A stretch of 64,000 nucleotides of DNA from positions 62,001-126,000 of the forward strand of contig NZ_QPKV01000013.1 of NCBI RefSeq assembly GCF_003339865.1, written 5' to 3'. A program made the position numbers and the translations under genes. Positions within the stretch are counted from its first letter, which is position 1; every line of letters begins with the position of its first letter. Under the pieces are notes generated by a model. The model searched no databases, was not told the DNA's origin, and saw only the letters and a program-made list of their open reading frames with translations. The DNA comes from Pedobacter chinensis (GTDB taxonomy: Bacteria > Bacteroidota > Bacteroidia > Sphingobacteriales > Sphingobacteriaceae). Below are positions 50,978 through 61,330 of this stretch, in pieces.

Positions 50978-53900
50978 TTAAACATTCGTTCCTTGCATGA
51001 ACTCGCTTGGGTTTTTACCAAAATGCTTTTTAAACTCCAGGCTAAAATATTTTCTATCGTTGAAACCCACTGCATAGGCCACTTCAGCAATGTTTCCGGC
51101 ATTTTGTTTAAGCAATTGCGCAGCTCTTTTTATCCTTAACGACTTAATAAAATCGTTTACAGAAAGATCGGTAAGGGCCCTAATCTTTTTATAAAGTACA
51201 GGTTGACTCATCCCGATTGCCGATGATAGAGTAGGTACATCAAATTCAGGATCAGCCATGTGATCTTCAATGATTTGAATGATTTTATTCAAGAAATTTT
51301 GCTCTGTTGAATTGATTACCATGTTTTTGGGCTCTAACGTGATTACCTGAGCAAATTTTCGTTTAATGGTTTCGCGGGCATTTAAAAGGTTGTGAATGTT
51401 TAACTCCAGAATTTTCAGGTTAAATGGTTTCATTATATAGGCATCGGCGCCGTTTTCAAAACCATTGATCTGGTGAACATAAGCTGACCTTGCGGTTAAT
51501 AAAATAACCGGAATGTGACTGGTTCTTTCATCCGTTTTTAGTTTGCGGCATAGTTCCAATCCATCCATAACCGGCATCATTACATCGCTGATAATGAGAT
51601 CCGGAATAAGTTCAGTTGCACTTTCCAATCCTTTTAATCCATTTTCACTTTCATAAATATTATAAGTTTCTTTTATTGAATCTTTAATGAAAGCACGTAC
51701 ATCATTGTTATCTTCCACTAATAAAATGTTATATTTTCTCTTCTTCTGGTCAGGCTGCTCATTAACGCCAGTAAGTTGATTTTTAGAGGCTTCAGGCAAA
51801 TTATAATTTATGGCATCATCATAATAAACATAATCGGTAATAAAATCTGATGGATTAAAATGGGCTTTCCCCGTTTTCAAACTTACCATAAAGCAGGTTG
51901 AGCCATTTTGATTCTGGCTTACCGGAGTACTTTTAAATGTAATTTTGCCATGATGTAACTCCACAATGCTTTTTGAAAAAGATAATCCTAAACCTGTTCC
52001 AATGGTGGTGTTGGCATTGGCCTGGTAAAAATTATTAAATAAGTTGGATTGATTTTCTAAAGGGATTCCATTACCGTTATCGCAAATTTGAAGGATTGCC
52101 AATTGTTCGGTCAGGGTAATTTCCAAACTGATTTTTCCTCCATTTGGTGTAAATTTGAAGGCGTTTGAAAGCAGATTAAACAATACTTTTTCCATCTGCA
52201 CTTTATCGAAATACAGTTCAATTTCTTCCTTTTCAGATTTGAAAATATAATCAATTTCCTTTGAGAGCGCCATATTTTGAAAGGCGATAAAAATTTCCTT
52301 GCAAAACTTAACAAGATTACCAGGGCTTACATTAAGTTTCATTTTACCACTTTCTGCCTTTCTGAAATCGAGTAATTCGGTCACTAAGTTCATTAAACGA
52401 TCTGCATTGTTTTTAATGGGCTGTAGATCGCGATTTAATGAAGGATTATCTTTTGCATTTTCCATGAGTTTCTCTAACGGACCAACAATTAAGGTTAATG
52501 GTGTGCGAATCTCATGAGAAATATTAGTGAAAAATTCAAGCTTATGCTCGTTAATTTCCTTTTCCTTGGTTAGTACAGCCCTGATTAATAAATACCTGAC
52601 AACAATAAACAGAATAGCAGATAAAACGCAGAAATAAAACAAATAGGCCCACCAGGTTCTGTAAAAAGGTGGATTTACCACAATGGTTATTTGCCGAACG
52701 TTAGCACTATAAATACCATCGTTATTTATTCCTTTAACTAAAAAAGTATAACTGCCGGAAGGTAAATTGGTATAACTGGCTGTAGATGTGTTTACATAAT
52801 TCCAGTTTTTTTCAAAACCATCCAGTTTATAGGCATAACGGTTTTTTTCTGGTTTGATAAAGTTTAACAATGCAAAACTCAGACTAAAAGTATTCTGATC
52901 GCTTGCAAAAATAAGCTTATCCTTTAAACTCACATTTTGATCAAGCAGGCCGTCTTCTCCGTTAATTTTAACGGGTTTATTGTGTAGTTTTAGTTCTGTT
53001 ATGACCAATTTTGAAGCCTTGTTGTTACTCTGTATGTGATCAGGAAAAAAGCTGATAAAACCATTATATCCCCCAAAAAACATCTCTCCGGTACTGCTTT
53101 TAAAAAAGGCATTTGCATTAAACTCATTCCCGGGGAGGCCATCAGCCACAGTATAATTTTTAAAGGTTTTATTTTTCCGGTCAAACATTGATAAGCCATT
53201 CGCCGTACTAATCCAGAGATTGTCTTTCTCATCTTCCAGAATGCCGAGTATATTGTTGTTAGGTAAGCCATTTTTAACAGTGTAAACAATGGTATTATTC
53301 TTTTTTTGATCATAAAGAACCAAGCCATTGTTGTATGTGCCGATATAAATCTCTTTGTTTTTGGTTTCGGTAATACAGTTTATATAATAACTTATGGGTT
53401 GCATTGATTGAGGATCGAGAATGGAATAAAATTGCCTGCGCGCTTCATCGTAAATAAAAAAACCATTGGTTGTTCCAAAGTAGGTTCTATAACCACTTAC
53501 CATTAATGCTTTTACTTTTGCTGATGCTGAAAAAGATGGAGGAAGATTAAACTTATAAAATGTGGTTTTTTCAGGATTAGAAATTTTTATGCCATTACGC
53601 TGTGTAGCCACAATTAAATGATGTGTTTTATCTTCAACTATTGCAGTGATCTCATCAGGTACATCCTCATTCTGACTACTGAAATTAAAGCTTTTAAAAG
53701 TTTTAGTTTTAACATCGTACACATTTAAGCCTCCTGAATGTGTACCAATCCAAAGTTTTCCATCATGTGCCAGGTATACTTTTTTAACCAGATTAGATCT
53801 CAAAGTATTTGAATTTCCGGTATTTTGAAAAGCAGTAAACCGCTGATTTGCCCTGTCAAAGTAATTTACGCCGCCACCTTCTGTTCCAATCCATAAGTTT

Positions 53901-55042
53901 TTGTTTTCATCTTCCGCAAAGCCACTGATCACATTGTTGTTAATGCTTGATCTGCTCCGGCTTCTGTTATAAATGGTAAATGCAGTGGTGTATGGATAAT
54001 TAATATTGATCCCGCCAAAATATGTTCCAACCCAAATGGAGCCATTTTGATCTTTATACAACCGATGAACCGAATTTTGATTTAAACTTCTTTTGTTATC
54101 GGGATCAAATTGGAGATTTTTACAGCTAAAGTTTTGCGTATCCATTATGCTGATCCCATCGAGCGTGCCAACCCATAATTTGCCTGCATCATCTACCACC
54201 ATATTTCTAAGGGTATTGCTTATGATGGAATTTTGATCGAGTGCTGTATGTTTAAAGTGCTTAAAATTTTGAGTGGCTGGAATGAACAGGTTTAATCCTT
54301 TGCTTTGTGTACTGATCCATATCTGGTGGTTACGATCTTCAATAATATTGGTGATGTAATTTTCGCTGATATCTGCAGCATTGCCATGGTTTTGGAAAAC
54401 AGTGGTTTTATATTTTCCGTTTTCTGCAGTCATTTTTAATAACCCATTGGAAGTACCCACCCAGATATTTCCTTCATGATCTTCCATCACGGAACGAACA
54501 TTATGATAAGGGCCATTACCTGTTTTTGTGTTGAAGAATTTTTTGATGTCTGAAAGATTGCCGTCTTTTAAAAGATTTAATCCATTCAGAGTGCCAATCC
54601 AGATGTTCCCTTTTTTATCTTCGGTAAAGCAATTAATCACATGGCTGCTGATGCCTTTTGGGTTTTTCGTTTGTGTGATAACACGCTCAAATGCATCGCC
54701 TTTTTCGTTATAAAGGTTTAAGCCAACACTTGTTCCTATCCAAAGATTTTTTCTGGAATCAGAAAATAAGCAGGTAATATAATTATTGGAGATTGAGGTG
54801 CTATCAGTTTCTGAATATTGATAAACCTTAATGTTATATCCGTCATAACGGTTCAAACCGTAGCGTGTACCAAACCACATAAAGCCATTGCCATCTTGAG
54901 TAATGGAAAGTACGGAAGTTTGAGAAAGTCCTTTTTCTATTCCAAGGTGATCAAAAAGTACAGGTTGTTGTGATTTTGCCGAAAAAATAAATCCTAAAAA
55001 CAAAATTGCACTAAGCAAATATTTTAGGGAATTTAAAAGCAT
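50978..55042 (-). CDS. Hybrid two-component system regulator of the PL8 locus
   Basis: This 1354-residue protein senses glycan fragments in the periplasm and activates its polysaccharide locus. A signal peptide (to about residue 24) precedes a double propeller of Reg_prop repeats such as GNGFMWFGTRYGLNRYDGYN and NLWIGTSVGLN (to about 690), a Y_Y_Y domain (about 700-780) and one membrane helix (WWAYLFYFCVLSAILFIVV). Then come HisKA (ISHEIRTPLTLI, near residue 850), HATPase (GTGLGLSFSKSIVELHHG), a receiver with Asp near residue 1153 (LIISDVMMPVMDGLELC), and an AraC-type helix-turn-helix pair (1250-1354). It is divergent from the SusC gene at 55251, its likely target. Confidence 0.97.
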   Translation of the reverse strand: MLLNSLKYLLSAILFLGFIFSAKSQQPVLFDHLGIEKGLSQTSVLSITQDGNGFMWFGTRYGLNRYDGYNIKVYQYSETDSTSISNNYITCLFSDSRKNLWIGTSVGLNLYNEKGDAFERVITQTKNPKGISSHVINCFTEDKKGNIWIGTLNGLNLLKDGNLSDIKKFFNTKTGNGPYHNVRSVMEDHEGNIWVGTSNGLLKMTAENGKYKTTVFQNHGNAADISENYITNIIEDRNHQIWISTQSKGLNLFIPATQNFKHFKHTALDQNSIISNTLRNMVVDDAGKLWVGTLDGISIMDTQNFSCKNLQFDPDNKRSLNQNSVHRLYKDQNGSIWVGTYFGGININYPYTTAFTIYNRSRSRSSINNNVISGFAEDENKNLWIGTEGGGVNYFDRANQRFTAFQNTGNSNTLRSNLVKKVYLAHDGKLWIGTHSGGLNVYDVKTKTFKSFNFSSQNEDVPDEITAIVEDKTHHLIVATQRNGIKISNPEKTTFYKFNLPPSFSASAKVKALMVSGYRTYFGTTNGFFIYDEARRQFYSILDPQSMQPISYYINCITETKNKEIYIGTYNNGLVLYDQKKNNTIVYTVKNGLPNNNILGILEDEKDNLWISTANGLSMFDRKNKTFKNYTVADGLPGNEFNANAFFKSSTGEMFFGGYNGFISFFPDHIQSNNKASKLVITELKLHNKPVKINGEDGLLDQNVSLKDKLIFASDQNTFSLSFALLNFIKPEKNRYAYKLDGFEKNWNYVNTSTASYTNLPSGSYTFLVKGINNDGIYSANVRQITIVVNPPFYRTWWAYLFYFCVLSAILFIVVRYLLIRAVLTKEKEINEHKLEFFTNISHEIRTPLTLIVGPLEKLMENAKDNPSLNRDLQPIKNNADRLMNLVTELLDFRKAESGKMKLNVSPGNLVKFCKEIFIAFQNMALSKEIDYIFKSEKEEIELYFDKVQMEKVLFNLLSNAFKFTPNGGKISLEITLTEQLAILQICDNGNGIPLENQSNLFNNFYQANANTTIGTGLGLSFSKSIVELHHGKITFKSTPVSQNQNGSTCFMVSLKTGKAHFNPSDFITDYVYYDDAINYNLPEASKNQLTGVNEQPDQKKRKYNILLVEDNNDVRAFIKDSIKETYNIYESENGLKGLESATELIPDLIISDVMMPVMDGLELCRKLKTDERTSHIPVILLTARSAYVHQINGFENGADAYIMKPFNLKILELNIHNLLNARETIKRKFAQVITLEPKNMVINSTEQNFLNKIIQIIEDHMADPEFDVPTLSSAIGMSQPVLYKKIRALTDLSVNDFIKSLRIKRAAQLLKQNAGNIAEVAYAVGFNDRKYFSLEFKKHFGKNPSEFMQGTNV

Positions 55043-55113
55043 AGCAAATAAAATAATATGTTATTTGGTGGTAATCTGTTAAAAGTATGGTTTAAAAGCA
55101 TTTCTGCCAAATT

Positions 55114-55151
55114 TTTAGAAAATTACCCCTATTTATTTAGAAAATTACCCC
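55114..55151. promoter_or_regulatory. Direct repeat TTTAGAAAATTACCCC x2, probable hybrid-sensor binding site
   Basis: Two identical 16-bp copies (55114-55129 and 55136-55151) begin 22 bp apart, about two helical turns, so both face the same side. AraC-type domains of dimeric hybrid regulators typically bind direct repeats next to the -33 region, and here the second copy ends 21 bp before a perfect -7 box. Confidence 0.75.
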
Positions 55152-55172
55152 CTTCAAAGTTGCCTTAAATCA

Positions 55173-55180
55173 TAAGTTTG
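55173..55180 (+). promoter_or_regulatory. Bacteroidota -7 promoter box TAAGTTTG before susC
   Basis: TAAGTTTG fits TAnnTTTG. The -33 region has no TTTG, as expected for an activator-dependent promoter. The start codon lies 70 bases downstream. Confidence 0.55.
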
Positions 55181-55250
55181 TTCAAGCCAAAGGGCATTCT
55201 TTTAATGAATTCTTCAAAGGCAAAACAATAACCAATCTAAACAATCCATT

Positions 55251-58200
55251 ATGAGTAAACTCTACAATCAGGGTAAAGTGTTCATGCTTAAAAATGTGTG
55301 CAAGTTCCCAAAGCTTTTATTAGTGCTCATCTTACTTCTAACCAGTAACTTCAATGTGTTTGCACAAAGCAAAACCATTGTTGGTGTAGTAACTGACGAA
55401 ACTAATCAAACCATTCCAGGCGTATCCATTTCAGTTAAGGGTACCAAAACCACTACTCAAACTGATGAAAACGGTCGATTTAAAATTCAGGCCTTAACAT
55501 CTGATCAGCTTGTTTTTAACTATGTGGGCTATGCTTCACAAACAGTGACGGTTGGCAACAGAACTACCATTAATGTTTCTTTAAAATCTTCTGTAACCGG
55601 TTTAAACGATGTTGTGGTGGTGGGTTATGGAACAACCAAAAGGGCCGATTTAACTGGCGCGATCGGTTCAGTTAACATGAAAGATTTAGAGCAGGCACCG
55701 GTAAAATCTTTCGATCAGGCTTTGGCGGGCCGTGTGGCCGGAGTTCAGGTTTCTACCAATGATGGTCAACCGGGGGCAACAGCAAATATTGTTATTCGTG
55801 GTGCCGGATCAATCTCTCAGGATAACTCTCCGCTTTATGTTATTGATGGTTTTCCATCAGAAAATGCTAATGCAAATTCAATCAACCCATCTGATATTGA
55901 AAGTATAGATATATTAAAAGATGCTTCGGCAACTGCGATTTATGGCGCGCGTGGATCAAACGGGGTGGTTTTAATTACCACTAAAAAAGGGAAGCCCGGA
56001 AAACCGCAGTTAACTTATAATGCTTATTATGGTGCTCAGAAATCACCTAAAAAAATCCCGGTTATGGGACCTTATGAGTATGTGAAATATTTGCGTGATC
56101 TGGATCAGGCCGTGGCCGATTCAACTTATCTTAAAAATGGGGTAACGCTTGATGATTACCGGAATGTTCAGGGCTTGGATTTGCAGGATTATGTGTATCA
56201 AACCGGGCAGAATCAAAATCATGATATTGCTTTGCGTGGTGGAAATGATAAAACCACTTATTCCATATCTGGCAACTTTAATGATCAAAAGGGAATTATT
56301 ATTTACGGTGGATTCAAACGCTATCAGGGAAGATTTGTATTAGACCAGATTGTAACCGATAAATTGAAAACCGGCATTAATGTGAATTATGCCTACAGCG
56401 AAAGTTTCGGAACGCCAATTTCAGCAACTAACTTCTATGCTTCATCAGTATTGCTTTACTCTGTTTGGGGATATCGGCCAACGAACGGATTATCCGGAAA
56501 AGATGCTAATTCTGATCTTCTGGGTGGTTTGTACGATCCGGCGAATGAAGGGAATTCGGCACAGGATTATCGTGTAAATCCACTGATCAGTCTGGCCAAT
56601 CAGCAAACAAGATATAAAAGTACCAACCTGGCTGCTAATGGATATGCAGAATATGCCTTTACGCCAAAGCTGAAATTGAGAATTGCAGGTGGAATTAACA
56701 ATAACGGTTACGACACCAATATTTTTAATAACTCACAAACGCAATCGGGAAGTAAGTGGAATTCATCAGGACCAAACGGTACCATTGCCAGTAGCCCGGT
56801 ATTCAATTGGTTAAGCGATAATACCATAACCTATAAAAACACCTTTAACAAAAATCATAACTTGACCGTACTGGGTGGATATTCAGCACAACGTAATAAA
56901 AGTTCGTTCCGGTCCATTTATGCTACTCAGGTTACCAATGAGAGTTTAGGCTTAGATGCTCTGGACCTTGTTCCTGCGGCAAACACCGTAATTTCAGTGA
57001 ACACATCCAGATGGACATTAATGTCATTTTTGGGAAGATTGAACTATGATTTTAAAGGCAAATACTTAGTTACAGCAAGTTTCAGGGCAGATGGTTCCTC
57101 TAAGTTTTCACCGGCAAACCGTTGGGGTTATTTCCCTTCAGCAAGTGTGGGATGGAGATTTAGCCAGGAAAACTTCCTGAAAGAAGTAAAATGGCTGTCG
57201 GATGCTAAACTTCGTTTGGGCTATGGTGAATCGGGGAACAACCGTGTGAGCGATTTTGCTTACCTGCCTCAATTAAACTTAGCGAATACGCAGTATTGGT
57301 ATTCATTTAACGGCAAACCCGTTGCCATTGGTTCGGTAATTACTGCCGCTGGAAACTATGATTTAAAATGGGAAACCAACACGCAAACCAACATCGGTTT
57401 GGATATGAGTTTCCTTAAAAACCGATTAGGCTTAACCGTTGATGTTTACAAAAGAACCACTAACGATTTATTATTGAATGCCAACCTGCCTTTTGCAAAT
57501 GGTGTACAGAGTGGAACAGGTTTTAAGAATATCGGAAGCCTGGAAAACAGAGGTTTGGAAATCACTTTGAACAGCACTAATATCGTTACTAAAAATTTCC
57601 GCTGGACGAGTAACTTCAACATCAGTTTCAACAAAAACAAAATTCTGGAATTAACTGAAGGTCAAAATTCATTACTGGCAGGCTCAGGTACTTTCTTCGA
57701 TACCAGTTTTAGAGGATTATCGCCCTATATTTCAGTAAAAGGCCGTTCTGTTGGTGAAATGTATGGTTTAATTTTCGATGGGATTTATCAATACAGCGAT
57801 TTCGATAAGATGCCTAACGGTACTTATGCGCTGAAACCTAATATTCCTAATAATGGTGCAGCGGTTCAACCAGGAGATATTAAATACAAAGATTTAAATG
57901 GCGATTTAACCATTAATGCCAACGATTATACCATCATTGGAAGAGGCTTGCCGATTCACACTGGCGGGTTTAGCAATAACTTCAGCTATAAGAACTGGGA
58001 TTTAGGTGTGTTTTTACAATGGAGTTATGGCAATAATATCATTAACGCGAACCGTTATGTTTTTGAAGGCGGAATTGTAAGAAACTTCACACTTAATCAA
58101 TATGCTTCTTATGAAAACCGTTGGACACCAACCAACCCAAGTAATGAGCTTTACAAAGCCGGTCGTTTTGTCAATCCAAATTATTCATCGAGAGTGGTAG

Positions 58201-58448
58201 AAGACGGTTCTTATTTAAGGTTGAAAACTGTTCAGTTAGGATATAATTTTAGCAGCAAGCTTGTGAAAAGCATTGGAATGTCAAGATTGCGTTTAAATGC
58301 ATCAGCACAAAATCTGTTAACCTTTACTAATTATTCAGGTTTGGATCCTGAGGCTTCGGCCCGTCCGGGTAATTTAACGCCAGGCTTTGATTATGGAACA
58401 TACCCACAATCATTTACGGTAACATTTGGTTTAAACGCAACATTTTAA
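55251..58448 (+). CDS. SusC-family TonB-dependent transporter of the PL8 locus
   Basis: This 1065-residue transporter opens the second polysaccharide locus. The signal peptide core lies at residues 20-38 (LLLVLILLLTSNFNVFAQ). A start at 55284 (residue 12) would give a shorter leader. The carboxypeptidase-like domain is TIVGVVTDETNQTIPGVSISVKG at about 40-120. The plug begins at DVVVVGYGTTKRADLTGAI and includes VIDGFPSE and DASATAIYGARGSNGVVLIT. The barrel carries RADGSSKFSPANRWGYFPSAS and the closing AQNLLTFTNYSGLDPEAS. SusD follows after 21 bases. The expected cargo is a uronate-containing oligosaccharide. Confidence 0.96.
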   Translation: MSKLYNQGKVFMLKNVCKFPKLLLVLILLLTSNFNVFAQSKTIVGVVTDETNQTIPGVSISVKGTKTTTQTDENGRFKIQALTSDQLVFNYVGYASQTVTVGNRTTINVSLKSSVTGLNDVVVVGYGTTKRADLTGAIGSVNMKDLEQAPVKSFDQALAGRVAGVQVSTNDGQPGATANIVIRGAGSISQDNSPLYVIDGFPSENANANSINPSDIESIDILKDASATAIYGARGSNGVVLITTKKGKPGKPQLTYNAYYGAQKSPKKIPVMGPYEYVKYLRDLDQAVADSTYLKNGVTLDDYRNVQGLDLQDYVYQTGQNQNHDIALRGGNDKTTYSISGNFNDQKGIIIYGGFKRYQGRFVLDQIVTDKLKTGINVNYAYSESFGTPISATNFYASSVLLYSVWGYRPTNGLSGKDANSDLLGGLYDPANEGNSAQDYRVNPLISLANQQTRYKSTNLAANGYAEYAFTPKLKLRIAGGINNNGYDTNIFNNSQTQSGSKWNSSGPNGTIASSPVFNWLSDNTITYKNTFNKNHNLTVLGGYSAQRNKSSFRSIYATQVTNESLGLDALDLVPAANTVISVNTSRWTLMSFLGRLNYDFKGKYLVTASFRADGSSKFSPANRWGYFPSASVGWRFSQENFLKEVKWLSDAKLRLGYGESGNNRVSDFAYLPQLNLANTQYWYSFNGKPVAIGSVITAAGNYDLKWETNTQTNIGLDMSFLKNRLGLTVDVYKRTTNDLLLNANLPFANGVQSGTGFKNIGSLENRGLEITLNSTNIVTKNFRWTSNFNISFNKNKILELTEGQNSLLAGSGTFFDTSFRGLSPYISVKGRSVGEMYGLIFDGIYQYSDFDKMPNGTYALKPNIPNNGAAVQPGDIKYKDLNGDLTINANDYTIIGRGLPIHTGGFSNNFSYKNWDLGVFLQWSYGNNIINANRYVFEGGIVRNFTLNQYASYENRWTPTNPSNELYKAGRFVNPNYSSRVVEDGSYLRLKTVQLGYNFSSKLVKSIGMSRLRLNASAQNLLTFTNYSGLDPEASARPGNLTPGFDYGTYPQSFTVTFGLNATF

Positions 58449-58469
58449 TCACCATTAAAAAATAAGAAA

Positions 58470-60374
58470 ATGAAAAATAAATATATTCTGGCTTTTTTAT
58501 TCGTGATGGGATTATCTTCATCATGCAAGAAATTTTTAGATACAGAACCCACAGATTTTTATTCACCGGTTAATTTCTACAATACAGCAGATCAGCTTCA
58601 AATTGCATTAAATGGTGTTTACAGTACCATGATGCTGGAAAGGATGTATGGACAAGTCCACCATTTTAATTTTGTGAGCACCACCGATGAAATGTTACCT
58701 GATAGAGCTACGAGTAATGAAACCAGAGGGCTTTACTATACTTACGATGCAGGACATTCTTATGTTCAGGATTGCTGGCAATATCCTTACATCGCTATCA
58801 ACAATGCAAATGTGTTAATTGATAATATCAATAAGCCAGCCATGGATGAGAAACAACGTGGATACATTAAAGGACAAGCACTTTTCTTAAGGGCTTATAA
58901 CTATTTCCTTTTAACCATTCAGTTTGGTGAGGTTCCACTTGTACTGCATCAGCCAGGTATTGCAGAGGTTAATATTCCTGCTGCATCTCAACCGGCTATC
59001 TATACACAAATTGTTGCCGATTTGAAAGAAGCTGAAACCTTATTACAGGGACGTACATCGGCAAGTTTAGGCTATAATGATCAGGTAACGATTACTGCGG
59101 TACAGGCAATGCTCGCCAGAGTTTATCTTTATTGGGCAGGTTATCCGGTTAATGATACCAGTAAATATGCCGATGCCATTATCTATGCAGATAAGGTTAT
59201 CAACTCCGGGCAACACGCCTTAAACCCAGATTATAAGCAAGTATTTATTAATCTTTTTCAGGATAAGTATGATGTGAAGGAAGATATTCTGGAATGGGGA
59301 TCTGCAGGTGCAGCAGCGGGAGTAACCAACAAAACCGGAAATGACATTGGTAATTTTAACGGAATTATTTCGGCTATTTTAATTGTAAACGGAACTTTTG
59401 AGCCAACCTCTTATGCTGCAGCAGGGTGGGTGCGGATAACCAAAAAATTATTTGATAGCTATGAAGTAGAACCATCGAGTACACTGGTTAATAAGGCATC
59501 ATTGGATACCCGAAGAGACTGGAACTGTCCTGATTATATCTGGACAACCAATGCATCAGCCGGAACCCGGGTAAAAACCGATCGCCCCAGTCCGTGGCAA
59601 ATGAATACAGGTAAATTCCGTCGTGAGTATGCCCCGGCAGAAATACGAAACTCCGGTACCTATAACGCCAATTGGCCGGTGATTCGATATGCTGATGTTT
59701 TGTTGATCAAAGCCGAAGCTGAAAATCAGGTAAACGGTCCTACCGCTGCGGCTTATGATGCCATAAATCAGGTTCGCCGCCGGGGTTATGGTACGATGTA
59801 TGGAAATATTGTGAAAAATATTTCAGTGGTTAATGGCGGTTCCGGTTATTCTGCCACAAATCCTCCGCTAGTTACCATCAGTGGCGGAGGTGGTTCGGGT
59901 GCAACGGCAACAGCCATTGTTTCAACAGGTGGTGTGGTTACAGGAATTAAGTTAACCAGTCGCGGAAACCTTACCACTGCTGGTCCATATTTTACCTCTG
60001 CTCCTACAGTTACCATTGCGCCACCTGCAACAGGGGTTACTGCAACGGCGACTGCAACCATTACCAATGGAACTGAATATTTATTAACTCCAGGTTTAAG
60101 TAAAACAGATTTTCAATTAGCAATTCGTGATGAACGGATGCGTGAAATGTGTTTCGAGGCTTCACGAAAATACGATTTGGTAAGATGGGGGAATTTTGCG
60201 GGCGATTTGCAAGCTTTTGGAAATTATGCTGCCGCAGATGGGGTTACAGCTGGAAACGGGAATATTAACGGTTACCAGGGTTTGATTACCGTTACATCAC
60301 GATACAGCCTTATGCCAAAACCAACTTACGAGTTGAATTTAAACAAGGCTTTGAAACAAAATCCAGGTTATTAA
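58470..60374 (+). CDS. SusD-family lipoprotein with a glycine-rich repeat insert
   Basis: This 634-residue SusD lipoprotein has a lipobox ending at Cys19 (LSSSC), then KKFLDTEPTDFY. Normal marks are QALFLRAYNYFLLTIQFGEVPLV, VIRYADVLLIKAEAENQ, INQVRRRGYG, IRDERMREMCFEASRKYDLVRWG and the ending QNPGY. Between the last two of these, residues of about 447-530 form an unusual Gly/Thr/Ala-rich stretch with two repeats of the type NGGSGY...PPLVTISGGGG and YFTSAPTVTIAPPATG. This pattern is familiar from phage and surface-exposed repeat proteins and is foreign to SusD. The reading frame is intact, so the protein is probably functional. Confidence 0.94.
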   Translation: MKNKYILAFLFVMGLSSSCKKFLDTEPTDFYSPVNFYNTADQLQIALNGVYSTMMLERMYGQVHHFNFVSTTDEMLPDRATSNETRGLYYTYDAGHSYVQDCWQYPYIAINNANVLIDNINKPAMDEKQRGYIKGQALFLRAYNYFLLTIQFGEVPLVLHQPGIAEVNIPAASQPAIYTQIVADLKEAETLLQGRTSASLGYNDQVTITAVQAMLARVYLYWAGYPVNDTSKYADAIIYADKVINSGQHALNPDYKQVFINLFQDKYDVKEDILEWGSAGAAAGVTNKTGNDIGNFNGIISAILIVNGTFEPTSYAAAGWVRITKKLFDSYEVEPSSTLVNKASLDTRRDWNCPDYIWTTNASAGTRVKTDRPSPWQMNTGKFRREYAPAEIRNSGTYNANWPVIRYADVLLIKAEAENQVNGPTAAAYDAINQVRRRGYGTMYGNIVKNISVVNGGSGYSATNPPLVTISGGGGSGATATAIVSTGGVVTGIKLTSRGNLTTAGPYFTSAPTVTIAPPATGVTATATATITNGTEYLLTPGLSKTDFQLAIRDERMREMCFEASRKYDLVRWGNFAGDLQAFGNYAAADGVTAGNGNINGYQGLITVTSRYSLMPKPTYELNLNKALKQNPGY

Positions 60375-60393
60375 TTATCATAAAACTAAAAAG

Positions 60394-61317
60394 ATGAAAT
60401 ATTCATTCTATACCATATTAATTGCCAGCACATGCTTTTTAGCTTGTAAAAAGGATCTTACAACAGATCTGCCCACAGTTGATATTGCATTAACAAATGC
60501 CCGATCTACTATTGGCGATACATTGGTTTTCAAACTGGGCGATACTTGTAAATTTGCCTTAAGCGGTTATGCCGATAATATTGTGTTTTGGAGCGGAACG
60601 CCTGGAAATAAGTACGAATTCAAATCCCGGTCTTCAGCTTTCGGAAAGCCAACCCTATCTTTCACAAGTACAGCACAGTGGGGTACGCAAAACAATACTT
60701 TGCAGGTTTTGGCAACCAATAAATTACCAGCCAAAGATTCAGCTTCTGTTGTGAATGCAGCATGGACAAATATCACATCACGTACGCCACTTGCCATAAG
60801 CGCCACAGCTGTAAATACCGGAATAGTTAATTTATCAGATTTGGTTACAGGTGCCAGTGATAGTTTGTTTATTGCCTTTAAATATGATGGTGTTACAGGG
60901 TCAACACAAAGAACCTGGACCATTACCGATTATTTTGTAAATAATGTTTTAAGTGATTACACTTATAGTTTAAGTTCATTAGCCAGCGATAATGCATTCT
61001 GGACACGCTATGGAAATGTATGGTCGCCTGCAAGTTCGAGATGGGTAGCCACAACAACTGCTTTGACCATTGTAGGCGGAGCAGCTACAGCACCTACCAA
61101 TACCAGCTGGATTATTAGTAAACCATTGTACGTTGGACGTGTTGCTCCGGATGTTCCAACCGCTACAGTTAAAAACATTACGGCATCAGCGCTTACGGCT
61201 TATAGCTATAAATACGCCGCAGTTGGAAAATACAAAATCACTTTTGCCAGTTACAATACAACACCTGATGATAATCAGGTGGTATTAAAAGAGTTTAATG
61301 TTAAGGTTATCCTTTAA
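60394..61317 (+). CDS. DUF5017-type surface lipoprotein
   Basis: This 307-residue lipoprotein (lipidated Cys18 in FLAC, then KKDLTTDLP) fits DUF5017, a group encoded after SusD in many Bacteroidota loci and thought to bind glycan at the surface. Visible marks are GDTCKFALSGYADNIVFWSGTPGNKYEF with a PKD/Ig-like look, LFIAFKYDGVTGSTQRTWTITDYFVNN, and a C-terminal beta domain with KYKITFASYNTTPDDNQ. Its role would correspond to a surface glycan-binding protein. It follows SusD after 19 bases. Confidence 0.82.
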   Translation: MKYSFYTILIASTCFLACKKDLTTDLPTVDIALTNARSTIGDTLVFKLGDTCKFALSGYADNIVFWSGTPGNKYEFKSRSSAFGKPTLSFTSTAQWGTQNNTLQVLATNKLPAKDSASVVNAAWTNITSRTPLAISATAVNTGIVNLSDLVTGASDSLFIAFKYDGVTGSTQRTWTITDYFVNNVLSDYTYSLSSLASDNAFWTRYGNVWSPASSRWVATTTALTIVGGAATAPTNTSWIISKPLYVGRVAPDVPTATVKNITASALTAYSYKYAAVGKYKITFASYNTTPDDNQVVLKEFNVKVIL

Positions 61318-61330
61318 ATAAATATACCGG

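Noticed and set aside
59846..60067. Minus-strand reading frame in the SusD repeat insert
   Set aside because: Its Val/Ala/Pro-rich product is the mirror of the low-complexity plus-strand repeat, with no independent support.
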